Shown here piece by piece: positions 1 to 7,428 of a stretch of 8,100 nucleotides of DNA (its first letter is position 1; each line of letters opens with the position of its first letter). Both the position numbers and the translations under genes were made by a program. The stretch is from Mariniphaga sp. GTDB lineage: Bacteria > Bacteroidota > Bacteroidia > Bacteroidales > Prolixibacteraceae. The notes beneath the pieces were generated by a model that had not been told where the DNA came from, made no database searches, and saw only the letters and a list, made by a program, of their open reading frames with translations. The stretch lies in contig JABMQB010000775.1 in the NCBI GenBank assembly GCA_013203525.1, forward strand, positions 1-8,100, given 5' to 3'.

Positions 1-310
1 GAGGCATCTTCCATGTTTCGCCAGCAAGTGCTTTTACAATACCAACTACTGCAAATATAATAACAACTATATTCAGGAGCCATCCAATTATGGGGATTAA
101 GGAAAAAACAGTAGCTAATATTGCCAGCACCAATCCTTGTCTTGCATGAAACAAGACAAACTCATTATCCTTCTTAACAAGAAGAACAATCAAGCTTATC
201 AGCCAGAAATAACTAATAACAGCTAGTGCCTTACCTTCTTCAATATCTTTTTTGTCTGTTTCTATCTCAGGCTTAACTGTTACTTGTCCTACTTTCTTCT
301 CTTCTGCCAT
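1..310 (-). CDS. DUF4870-type small membrane protein, 3' end cut by window edge
   Basis: The first 103 codons are visible; the gene runs off the left edge. After a charged, soluble N-terminus (residues 1-26, rich in Lys and Glu) come three hydrophobic segments at about 29-45, 59-75 and 77-94. The motif FHARQG (54-59) between segments 1 and 2, and a KALAGETWKMP stretch after segment 3, are typical of the DUF4870/Tic20-like family of small three- or four-helix membrane proteins. The family usually ends soon after this point, so little is missing. The ATG at 308-310 follows a strong ribosome binding site (AGAGGAGA on the minus strand, plus positions 317-324) at normal spacing. It is divergent from the rest of the window and has its own promoter, so it is probably not part of the sugar locus. 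Its biochemical function is unknown. The family call is fairly sure because of the FHARQ motif and the helix layout. Confidence 0.8.
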   Translation of the reverse strand, partial: MAEEKKVGQVTVKPEIETDKKDIEEGKALAVISYFWLISLIVLLVKKDNEFVLFHARQGLVLAILATVFSLIPIIGWLLNIVVIIFAVVGIVKALAGETWKMP

Positions 311-344
311 TCTAAATCTCCTCTAATTTTCTCATATATGTATA

Positions 345-373
345 AGGATATTAAACTTTTGGCTAGTTGTCAA
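345..373 (-). promoter_or_regulatory. Sigma70-like promoter for the DUF4870-type gene
   Basis: On the minus strand there is a perfect -35 box TTGACA (plus positions 368-373), a 17-nt spacer and a -10 box TATCCT (plus positions 345-350, 4 of 6 to consensus). The predicted start lies about 30 nt before the ATG at 310. The -35 box overlaps that of the opposite-facing promoter. Read from sequence only. Confidence 0.55.
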
Positions 374-395
374 TAGAAACTCCACAATTTATATT
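367..395 (+). promoter_or_regulatory. Sigma70-like promoter for the plus-strand operon
   Basis: A -35 box TTGTCA (367-372, 5 of 6 to consensus) is followed by a 17-nt spacer and a -10 box TATATT (390-395, 5 of 6). The predicted start near 402 leaves a leader of about 48 nt before the first gene. A second -10-like hexamer, TATACT (412-417), has only a weak -35 partner (TTTATA 388-393, spacer 18) and could be an alternative. I saw no clear CG-centred LacI-type operator here. Confidence 0.55.
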
Positions 396-449
396 GCAAA
401 TGAGCAGAATTTATACTATGCTCAAAATTCGATAGGAGAAAATTTAATT

Positions 450-2390
450 TTGCCGATGGAAAATAGAGATAAACAAGTAGGTCTAAAGAGTTTCATAATA
501 GGTGCGTTGCTGTGTTTTCTCATCCCTGTAATGGCGCACTACTCCATAGATATTGTTCATGGCTCTTATCTGGCAATAGACTTCATGCCTGCAGGAGCTA
601 TATTCCTGTTTTTCATTCTTGTAGGTGGCATAGCGGTTATACTTAAATTGATAAGTAAGAGAATAGCCCTTAATTCATCAGAGCTTCTGGTAATATACAT
701 TATGATGCTTGTAACCTCTTCAGTAGCAACAATGGGGCTTGGCGCGCAATTATTTCCGATGATCACGGCACCATTTTACTTTGCAACCCCGACAAACAGA
801 TGGGCAGAGTTAATACAACCACATATAAAAAGCTGGATGGTGCCACAGGGCAAAGAGGTAATAAGGCAGTTCTATGAAGGCCTGCCAAAGGGAGCCACTA
901 TACCGTGGTTAGCATGGCTAAAACCAATATGCTTCTGGTTAATATTCTTAATGGCTCTATACATGATAATGATAACAATAATGGTGGTATTGAGAAAGCA
1001 GTGGGTAGAGAAGGAGAGGTTAATATATCCATTAGCACAATTACCTCTGGAGATGGTAAGGGATGAAAATAATTCTATAATCAGACCGTTTTTTAAAAAC
1101 AGGTTAATGTGGTTTGGATTTGCCATCCCATTTATAATCAGCTCAATAAATGCCTTTCATCACTATTTTCACTTTATCCCCGGGATAGAATTAGCCAACA
1201 GCATTCCAATATTTCGTAACACGTTAGATATGCATTTTAGAGTAAGTTTTCCAATGATAGGATATGCATATTTCATCAATATGCAGTTAGCGTTCAGTTT
1301 ATGGTTTTTGTGTTTACTCTCAATAGTGATAAAAGGCATCTGTAATATCACAGGATTTGGATTCAATGAGAACTTAAGCTGTTATGGGATACAAAGTTCT
1401 CCAATGTTATATCATCAACAGACAGGAGGAATGATAGTACTGGTACTGATGGGATTATGGATGGCGAGAGACCATCTTAAAGATGTGTTCAGGAAAGCAT
1501 TTAGAGGGACAAAGGAGATAGATGATACAAATGAAATATTGTCATACAGGGCATCAGTATTCATGCTTCTTGTAAGTTTAATTGTAATGGGAACCTGGCT
1601 GTATTTTAGTGGATTGCCCCTGATAACAGTTCCTGTATTTATGTTCTTTGCGCTGGTATTGTTTATAGGTTTAACAAGAATAGTAGCAGAGGGAGGACTA
1701 GCATGCGCAGTAGCGCCGTCAATAGCACCGTCCCTGGCAGTATCAGGACTGGGAACATCAATATTTGGACATGGGGGGCTGGTAAGTCTTGCATTCACAT
1801 ATGTATGGGGATCAGATCTCAGGACATTTGTAATGGCAGCAACAGCACATGGGCTGAAGATAATAGAGGTAATAAAGGGAAACAGAAGGAAACTTTTCTG
1901 GTTTATATTAGGAGCATTGATAATAGGTCTTGGTTCTACATTCTGGATAGTATTGAAGTTGGCTTACACGCATGGAGGGATAAATCTACAAGGCTGGTAT
2001 TTTATAAGAGCGCCACAATGGCCATACAGATATGTAGTAGATCACATATTACGTCCAACAGGAGTAAACTGGCTGGGATGGTTACATACAGCAATAGGTG
2101 GAGGATTCATGCTATTTTTGATGTCCATGAGATACAGATTCCTGTGGTGGCCAATTCATCCAGTAGCATATCCAATAAGTGCGGTATGGATGATGGAATA
2201 CATGTGGTTTAGTATATTTATTGCGTGGATAATAAAGGCTTTACTCCTGAGATATGGAGGGAATAAGATATATAAGGGAGCAAAGCCATTTTTCTTAGGG
2301 CTGATACTAGGACAGCTGGTTGCAGCAGGTCTCTGGTTTATTATTGACCTGATAACAGGACATACTGGGAATGTGGTCTTCTGGGCATAG
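450..2390 (+). CDS. DUF6785/DUF6784-type polytopic membrane protein, candidate permease
   Basis: A 646-aa, very hydrophobic protein with about 12-14 likely membrane segments (for example 13-33, 45-68, 79-100, 160-182, 270-295, 368-386, 390-408, 485-503, 580-602, 613-633). Motifs I associate with DUF6785 include LNSSELLVIYIM (74-85), FATPTNRWAE (111-120) and the loop KQWVEKERLIYPLAQLPLEM (183-202). The C-terminal half has TRIVAEGGLA (409-418) and a RYRFLWWPIHPVAYP stretch (561-575), as in DUF6784. The SELL...IYIM region recalls oligopeptide-transporter-like proteins, but homology is not proven. The start is unusual: TTG at 450 lies 11 nt after the AGGAG at 434-438, whereas the ATG at 456 lies 17 nt away, so TTG is favoured; the two differ by two residues. 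It opens a plus-strand operon with a pseudopilin and two glycosidases, so import of a sugar or glycoconjugate is a reasonable inference. No substrate can be read from the sequence. Confidence 0.8.
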   Translation: MPMENRDKQVGLKSFIIGALLCFLIPVMAHYSIDIVHGSYLAIDFMPAGAIFLFFILVGGIAVILKLISKRIALNSSELLVIYIMMLVTSSVATMGLGAQLFPMITAPFYFATPTNRWAELIQPHIKSWMVPQGKEVIRQFYEGLPKGATIPWLAWLKPICFWLIFLMALYMIMITIMVVLRKQWVEKERLIYPLAQLPLEMVRDENNSIIRPFFKNRLMWFGFAIPFIISSINAFHHYFHFIPGIELANSIPIFRNTLDMHFRVSFPMIGYAYFINMQLAFSLWFLCLLSIVIKGICNITGFGFNENLSCYGIQSSPMLYHQQTGGMIVLVLMGLWMARDHLKDVFRKAFRGTKEIDDTNEILSYRASVFMLLVSLIVMGTWLYFSGLPLITVPVFMFFALVLFIGLTRIVAEGGLACAVAPSIAPSLAVSGLGTSIFGHGGLVSLAFTYVWGSDLRTFVMAATAHGLKIIEVIKGNRRKLFWFILGALIIGLGSTFWIVLKLAYTHGGINLQGWYFIRAPQWPYRYVVDHILRPTGVNWLGWLHTAIGGGFMLFLMSMRYRFLWWPIHPVAYPISAVWMMEYMWFSIFIAWIIKALLLRYGGNKIYKGAKPFFLGLILGQLVAAGLWFIIDLITGHTGNVVFWA

Positions 2391-2435
2391 GATTTTATCT
2401 GTTTTAAATAACACAAATATTGGAGGATAAAAGTC

Positions 2436-3092
2436 ATGCTAAAAAAAGTTATTAAAAAACTAACTTACTTCTTTACCCTTAAAAATCGGACAAATGTCTG
2501 TCCCCAACACACGAGAAGCTTCACTTTAATCGAACTTCTGGTCGTTATAGCCATAATAGCCTTGCTTGCGTCACTGCTTTTACCAGCATTAACACAGGCA
2601 AGAGACATGGCAAAAAAAATAAAATGTGCCAGTAATCTAAGGCAGATAATGCTGGCATCCATTATGTATGCACAGGATAACGATGGCTGGATCGTCAGGG
2701 ACAATAGTAGTGGCTTTACATATCCATGGTGGTATCAACAATTACGTCCATATTACTCCAACAAGGATGAATTGAAGGTCTGTCCCTCTGATCCAGATCC
2801 GCTTTGGATAAACGATGCATCTATTTGGTGGATAAGCTACGGCGTGATGTCTGAGACACAGTCCGGGCATACTTGCGGAGAGCGTCTCTCGAGCATAAAC
2901 AGTCCATCTGAAGTTGGCTTTTGCACTGATTGTACTACTACCCGGTGGTTTAATACCTCTGGTTATACCTTTGACGACACCGTAGTTGGCAGCGCAAGCC
3001 GACACAACGATGGAGTAAATATTGGATATTTTGACGGCCATGTAGAGTGGGTAAGTGTAGATAACTTAAAAGAGAGCATATTCCAAAAATAA
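2436..3092 (+). CDS. Type II/IV pseudopilin-like protein with H-X9-DG motif
   Basis: A 218-aa protein with a prepilin N-terminus: a basic leader, then the cleavage region S28/FTLIELLVVIAIIA (29-42) and a hydrophobic helix to about 51. The conserved Glu is at +5 (E33). The -1 residue is Ser rather than the classical Gly. A prepilin peptidase would cleave and methylate at Phe29. The C-terminus carries H190, nine residues, then D200-G201, an exact H-X9-DG motif of the kind seen in large paralogous pseudopilin sets of Planctomycetes, Lentisphaerae and Verrucomicrobia. The globular part has seven cysteines (64, 116, 147, 163 and 166 among those after the helix) that could pair outside the cell. 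The start at 2436 follows GGAGG (2422-2426) with 9 nt spacing, and no other ATG, GTG or TTG occurs before the helix. The leader is long (28 aa) and includes a palindromic DNA element. The role is probably as a minor subunit of a secretion or surface structure; its cargo is unknown. Confidence 0.88.
   Translation: MLKKVIKKLTYFFTLKNRTNVCPQHTRSFTLIELLVVIAIIALLASLLLPALTQARDMAKKIKCASNLRQIMLASIMYAQDNDGWIVRDNSSGFTYPWWYQQLRPYYSNKDELKVCPSDPDPLWINDASIWWISYGVMSETQSGHTCGERLSSINSPSEVGFCTDCTTTRWFNTSGYTFDDTVVGSASRHNDGVNIGYFDGHVEWVSVDNLKESIFQK
2488..2505. repeat. REP-like palindrome inside the pseudopilin leader
   Basis: The stretch GGACAAATGTCTGTCCCC has nested inverted repeats: GGACA pairs with TGTCC around a six-base loop, and the inner GACA/TGTC pair is separated by AA. 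This resembles dispersed REP-type palindromes of the GGGGACAGACATTTGTCC style that I recall from several environmental bacterial genomes. It is read in frame as part of the leader (residues around TNVCP, 19-23). Only one copy is visible in this window, so its repeat status is inferred. Confidence 0.4.
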
Positions 3093-3119
3093 GGGTATAC
3101 AGAGGATGATACACTAAAG

Positions 3120-5258
3120 ATGAATCTATCAATTGAACGAAGAGAGAAGTGGAAATCTTGTAGGAAATTTTGGCTTAGGTGGCATTTTTACGATGAATGG
3201 GGGAACGACCTTTTTTGTAAGTTTGATGCAAAGAAGATTGTTGAAGCTATTGCTAAATCTCATACTGATTGTGTTACTTTCCAAGCTAGAACTGTATCTG
3301 GCTACACTCTTTATAACACACAAGTAGGCAGGAAATATAAAAGTCTTGGCGATAGGGATATTGTAGCTGAAATGGTAAAAGAATGCAAAAAGAGGGGCAT
3401 AGGTTCAAGAGTATATCTTTCTATTACTTGGGACGAGTATACTACCATGTCCCATCCAGAATGGGCACAAAAAGACAATAATGGAAAAATTAGCAATTGC
3501 TATGTATGTACTAATAATGTTGAATATAAGGAGTATTTTATAAAACACCTTCAAGAAATAATGGCACAGCACGACATAGATGGTTTTTGGTTTGACTGGC
3601 CATATATTTATTATCCCTTCAAATCCTATTGTTATTGCGACAGTTGTATTAAACTTTTTAAAGAAAATACGGGGTGTGAACCACCTTATAAGCCAACGTG
3701 GGACAATGTTTGGAAGCAATGGATAGAATTTCAATCAGATAGTTTTACCAACTTTGCTACAGAAATAAGGAATAAAATAAAAAAGACCAAACCTGATTGG
3801 CTAGTTACATTTAATTATATTGCAGCTGGCCATGATCATCCACATAAGGTTAGTGATATAAGTTTCAGTGACATCGGGTTTACTGAAGTGTATCCGGAAC
3901 GTTACGGGTTTGATATTAATAGTAGATCCATAAGGTTTTTAAAAGGAGCAGTTGAGGCAGGAAAGACTTTTGAAGGATTTACTCTTAGTACAAATCGCGT
4001 GGATAGTTGGTGTGTTAAACCATTGGCGCAATTGCAGTATGAACTTTTTACTATTTTAGTAAATGGAGCAACCCTTTCTGTTTCGCACAGGGTGCATTAT
4101 GATGGCACTGTTGACGAAGTTGCTTTTAGGCAGGTTGGCAAGGTTTTTGCAGAAATCAAAGAAAAAGAAAAGGAACAACTCCTTAATGGAGATGTCATTA
4201 AATATGTTGGGTTGTATCATTCAAGGAAGACTCTCATTTGGTATGACAAGACCGATGATGGAGGGGGCTGTTCTCCACAATATATTGCCTCCTTTAATGG
4301 AGCATATAAAGCATTACTTGAATTACATATACCCACAGAGATAATCCATGACGAGAATGTAGGATTAGACAAATTGCAACAATACCCTATATTATTCATG
4401 GCAAACATAGCAATATTAAGTAATGACGAACAGCAGATTATTAAAGAATACGTGAAAACAGGCGGAACATTGATAGCTACCTATGATACAAGTCTATTTG
4501 ATGAAATGGGAAGAGAACAGAAAAATTTCGGACTGTCTGATATATTCGGCTCAAATTTCTTGCACCGATTGAATTCGCCGGTCAATTACTTTCAAATGCC
4601 TGATAGGACAGAATTTTCCAAAGGAATTGATTCAGCATATTATGTCCCAGTACAAGGGCAGGGGATCATCCCATCTCTAACTACGGGTATAGGCATTGGG
4701 AAAATGGTCGGGTCGTTTTACGACGAAATTCAGGGACATGCAACTAAAGTAAAATCTGCAGAGGGATCTGGATTTGGTCCTCCAATGAATATTTCTCCCA
4801 GGATTATGTCTCCTGCCATTGTTACCAATAACTTTGGCCAGGGCAAAGTAATATATATCCCATTTCCGTTGGCAGCTAGTTATTCAGGTAAAAATCCATT
4901 ACCTGAACACAGGACTTTATTGAGAAATATTATCAAAGCAAATGGTATTAAATTACCCATTGAAGTAGAAGCTCCGTTAAATGTAGAAATAGTAATTTGT
5001 GAACAAAAGTCAAACAGCAGGTATGTTGTTCATTTGATTGCTCTTAACATTAATCGTGGCACTGTATTGGAAAGCTCCCGTCCTGGTCCTGCTATGATGG
5101 AAGAACCTGCGTTATATAAGGCTAAGATCATTGCAAAAGTACCATACTCTGATGTAAAACTTTGGGGGAAAGATGGGAACAATATAGAGAAAGAAGGCAA
5201 CATTATAAATATTTTATGTAACAAGGTTCATGAGGCAGTGATAATTGAGAAAGATTGA
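3120..5258 (+). CDS. GHL6/GH42-like glycoside hydrolase with trimerisation-like domain
   Basis: A 712-aa protein with no signal peptide, so probably cytoplasmic. Residues about 15-345 look like a TIM barrel of the hypothetical glycosyl hydrolase 6 type. The strand motif DIDGFWFDWPY (152-162) gives D159 as a catalytic candidate, much like the nucleophile strand of GH29 fucosidases; E256 in FTEVYPE is another acidic candidate. Cysteines C127 and C171-x-C173-x2-C176 match the spacing of the zinc cluster I recall in GH42 beta-galactosidases. Residues about 361-465 (KYVGLYHSRK, then YKALLELHIPTEII and YVKTGGTLIATYDT) form an alpha/beta domain like the beta-galactosidase trimerisation domain. The C-terminal 560-712 is predicted beta-rich. 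The ATG at 3120 is the first possible start after the in-frame TAA at 3090; a loose AGAGGA (3101-3106) lies 13 nt upstream. The substrate is unknown; galactose, fucose or related sugars are possible. The hydrolase call is sure, the exact family is not. Confidence 0.8.
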   Translation: MNLSIERREKWKSCRKFWLRWHFYDEWGNDLFCKFDAKKIVEAIAKSHTDCVTFQARTVSGYTLYNTQVGRKYKSLGDRDIVAEMVKECKKRGIGSRVYLSITWDEYTTMSHPEWAQKDNNGKISNCYVCTNNVEYKEYFIKHLQEIMAQHDIDGFWFDWPYIYYPFKSYCYCDSCIKLFKENTGCEPPYKPTWDNVWKQWIEFQSDSFTNFATEIRNKIKKTKPDWLVTFNYIAAGHDHPHKVSDISFSDIGFTEVYPERYGFDINSRSIRFLKGAVEAGKTFEGFTLSTNRVDSWCVKPLAQLQYELFTILVNGATLSVSHRVHYDGTVDEVAFRQVGKVFAEIKEKEKEQLLNGDVIKYVGLYHSRKTLIWYDKTDDGGGCSPQYIASFNGAYKALLELHIPTEIIHDENVGLDKLQQYPILFMANIAILSNDEQQIIKEYVKTGGTLIATYDTSLFDEMGREQKNFGLSDIFGSNFLHRLNSPVNYFQMPDRTEFSKGIDSAYYVPVQGQGIIPSLTTGIGIGKMVGSFYDEIQGHATKVKSAEGSGFGPPMNISPRIMSPAIVTNNFGQGKVIYIPFPLAASYSGKNPLPEHRTLLRNIIKANGIKLPIEVEAPLNVEIVICEQKSNSRYVVHLIALNINRGTVLESSRPGPAMMEEPALYKAKIIAKVPYSDVKLWGKDGNNIEKEGNIINILCNKVHEAVIIEKD

Positions 5259-5334
5259 TAATGGTTGGCGTTATCCTGATAGTCCCTATCCTGCTAAGAC
5301 TTCAAATGACCAGTGGAACACAAAAAAGGAGTAA
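5245..5334 (+). other. Short protein-like reading frame, possible gene remnant
   Basis: The gap between the two glycosidase genes (5259-5336) is open in one frame and reads GWRYPDSPYPAKTSNDQW (5263-5316) then NTKKE and a stop at 5332-5334. The composition (two Trp, several Pro and Tyr) is that of a folded-protein tail rather than of random AT-rich DNA. The only upstream start-like codon is TTG at 5245, inside the end of the previous gene and without a ribosome binding site, and stops at 5239-5244 close the frame. The DNA contains an imperfect direct repeat, TATCCTGATA (5272-5281) and TATCCTGCTA (5287-5296), that encodes the two YP units. It could be the 3' end of a deleted gene, or chance. 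Confidence 0.3.
5326..5331 (+). promoter_or_regulatory. Ribosome binding site fixing the start of the GH36-like gene
   Basis: AAGGAG lies 5 nt before the ATG at 5337, which is ideal. The same frame is open back to a GTG at 5313, but that codon has no purine-rich site upstream and its extra eight residues would be encoded by the ribosome binding site itself. The ATG is therefore the start. Confidence 0.85.
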
Positions 5335-5336
5335 TC

Positions 5337-7391
5337 ATGACATCAATTGAGCAGAATAGAGTGAGTATTGAAAGTGATTTTATCAAAAGAGAATTAATTC
5401 TTTCAGATGATTACGGGATATATACAAATTCATTTATTAATAAAATAACAGGAACTGAATATTGTAAAGAAATAAAATCCTGTGAATTTGTAATAGGATT
5501 AAATGACACTATATATATGGGATATAAGAAGCAATTTATTAACCCTGTTACTGGTAATAATATTGCCAAATCTGAAAAAGCATTTAATTTAATATCAGCT
5601 AATAAAGAAAGCAATGGCATAGAAGAAACTTTGATAATCACTCTTGAAGTTATAAAAATAAAATGTTTATTAGAGCTATATTATGAAGTTAATAAAAATT
5701 TCCCGGCAATGCGCAAAGCTATTAAAGTGATTAATAATAGCAATAGAGAGTTACATATTAATTACTTTTACTTTGATGCAATTAATTATTACCCTGGTAG
5801 ATTAGAAGATATTGAGGTGTTTAATGAATACGGGCTTAATAAAATTGATAAAGCTTCATTTGGGGAGACATCGCAGGCAATGCTTCAATTGCATAACAAT
5901 ACTTTAACCGAAGGCATGATAGTAACATGTAACTCTCCTTCTTCAATTAAGCGAATATATAGTCATTTAACATCGCAGGGAAGGGATGTTCTTGTAGGTT
6001 ATAATTCAGATACAATTCCTTTTCACAAATTTTTAAAACCGGGAAAACATTATTTGTCGCATTCTTCTTATGTGTTTTTTTATAATGGTGAAAGAAATAG
6101 TCAAAAAACAAAAAACAATTTTATAGATTGCATACGTACATATCTTCCGGAATATAGCCTTTCAGAATCTATGTATTGCACATGGATCCCTTTCAATGAA
6201 AATATAAATGAAAAAATAATAATGGATCTTATAGATAAAGCTAGCAAGATCGGACTTACATATTTTCTAATTGATGAGGGCTGGTTTAAGGCTCCAGATT
6301 GGCAGATAGATAAAAATAAGTTTCCTAATGGATTAGAAATTATATCAAAAGAAGTAAAGAAAAAAGGAATGAAATTTGGATTATGGTTTAATATTGGATC
6401 AGCCTATGGAGCATCGCAAAAATATAAAAAATATTATGCTATAAAATCAGATGGAGGTATTCGTTGTCATGGATATGCACAAACCGACAAGTTAATATGT
6501 GCGGCAAGCAAATATCGCAATGTTCTTTCAGATAAGCTTATTGAATTAGCAGAAAAATATAAGGTTGATTATTTTAAACTTGATTTTACAATTACAAAGA
6601 GTGTTTATGGATTTGCTTCTGTTGGATGTTATAGCACAAAGCATTCTTTTCATAAAAATCAAAATGATTCAGTCATTGAAATGTATAATTCTATGCAGGT
6701 AATAAGAAATAGAATAAAAAACAAGAAACCTGACATCATTATCGATTTCACCTTTGAATCTTTCGGACATATGGGTATCCCAGATATCTCTTCATTACAG
6801 TACAACGATCTTCACCATATATCCAATTATAATACTAATGAAAAAAGTTTATCGGTTAAAGCACTAGACATCAGAAATTATGGTTATAGAGTTTGCAATC
6901 TGCTTCCGCCAGAGAGAATCCTTTTGAGTTTAATATGTTTTGATGGGAAAAATAGCATTGAAAATATCATGAGTTCATTTATTTCAACACCTTTACTGAC
7001 TGGTGATCTAAGAAGCATCTCTTCTGGCGAAATGCAAAAAGGAAGTATGCTTCTAAAAAATTATAAAAAGATATCAAAAAATGGGCAGTTGAAATATCTA
7101 GTAAAATTTAAAGGAGATAATTTCCCCTATCACAATGAGTGGGATGGATTTGCGCGATTTAATTCTAACGGAGAAGGTATGATTTTTCTATTTAAGAATA
7201 AGTCTGGGGAAGATGTTATTAATGTTAAAATTGATGCTGGAATACTAAACATAGAAAATAAGGTTTATGTAATGATTGATTCATTTACAAATAATGTCAT
7301 AAGCGAAATTACACATAATGAGTTTAAAAAGGGAATTACCTTCAATTTTGGACATGGGAAATTGCTGTCTTATACAATCGGATTAAAATAA
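5337..7391 (+). CDS. Divergent GH36-like alpha-galactosidase (clan GH-D)
   Basis: A 684-aa protein with no signal peptide, with the GH36 layout: an N-terminal beta-rich domain (about 1-265), a TIM barrel (about 275-560) and a C-terminal beta domain (about 590-684). Barrel motifs run in GH36 order: CTWIPF (281-286), FLIDEGWF (310-317), FPNGL (329-333), GLWFNIG (348-354) and DYFKLDF (411-417), where D416 is the expected nucleophile and K414 its conserved partner. By position, D491 in LQYNDLHH is my candidate acid/base. Differences from classical GH36: the DDGW motif is DEGW (D313-E314), the usual Glu after GLWF is Asn351, and the Cys/Ser-Gly-Gly-Gly-Arg loop before the acid/base is replaced by FESFGHMG (473-480). 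Retaining alpha-galactosidase activity is the family expectation, but a changed substrate is likely. It follows the other glycosidase by 78 nt. Base composition is clearly more AT-rich than the permease gene, with heavy use of AAT, AAA and ATA. Confidence 0.78.
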   Translation: MTSIEQNRVSIESDFIKRELILSDDYGIYTNSFINKITGTEYCKEIKSCEFVIGLNDTIYMGYKKQFINPVTGNNIAKSEKAFNLISANKESNGIEETLIITLEVIKIKCLLELYYEVNKNFPAMRKAIKVINNSNRELHINYFYFDAINYYPGRLEDIEVFNEYGLNKIDKASFGETSQAMLQLHNNTLTEGMIVTCNSPSSIKRIYSHLTSQGRDVLVGYNSDTIPFHKFLKPGKHYLSHSSYVFFYNGERNSQKTKNNFIDCIRTYLPEYSLSESMYCTWIPFNENINEKIIMDLIDKASKIGLTYFLIDEGWFKAPDWQIDKNKFPNGLEIISKEVKKKGMKFGLWFNIGSAYGASQKYKKYYAIKSDGGIRCHGYAQTDKLICAASKYRNVLSDKLIELAEKYKVDYFKLDFTITKSVYGFASVGCYSTKHSFHKNQNDSVIEMYNSMQVIRNRIKNKKPDIIIDFTFESFGHMGIPDISSLQYNDLHHISNYNTNEKSLSVKALDIRNYGYRVCNLLPPERILLSLICFDGKNSIENIMSSFISTPLLTGDLRSISSGEMQKGSMLLKNYKKISKNGQLKYLVKFKGDNFPYHNEWDGFARFNSNGEGMIFLFKNKSGEDVINVKIDAGILNIENKVYVMIDSFTNNVISEITHNEFKKGITFNFGHGKLLSYTIGLK

Positions 7392-7428
7392 ATTTTAATT
7401 GTTTCAAATTAAGCAAGAGAATTTATAA

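Noticed and set aside
1415..1798. A 127-codon minus-strand reading frame, and other minus-strand frames across 566-5641
   Set aside because: All lie opposite well-supported genes, have no ribosome binding sites of note and show no recognisable motifs; they are shadows.
1703..2212. A 169-codon plus-strand reading frame inside the permease gene
   Set aside because: Its translation is low-complexity and lacks any family motif, while the overlapping frame carries the conserved DUF6784-type motifs.
2776..2788. A second GGTCTGTCCC-like stretch resembling the palindrome at 2488
   Set aside because: It matches only one arm, has no inverted partner, and encodes an ordinary VCPSDP segment.
5278..5290. 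GATAG-TCC-CTATC hairpin as a terminator between the glycosidase genes
   Set aside because: The stem is only five weak base pairs and no T-run follows; it is better explained by the TATCCTG direct repeat.
5313..5336. GTG at 5313 as start of the GH36-like gene
   Set aside because: It has no ribosome binding site, and its eight extra codons cover the strong AAGGAG that serves the ATG at 5337.
7392..7428. AATTT...AAATT inverted repeat as a terminator after the GH36-like gene
   Set aside because: A five-pair, all-AT stem with a long loop is unlikely to end transcription, and such matches are expected by chance in AT-rich DNA.
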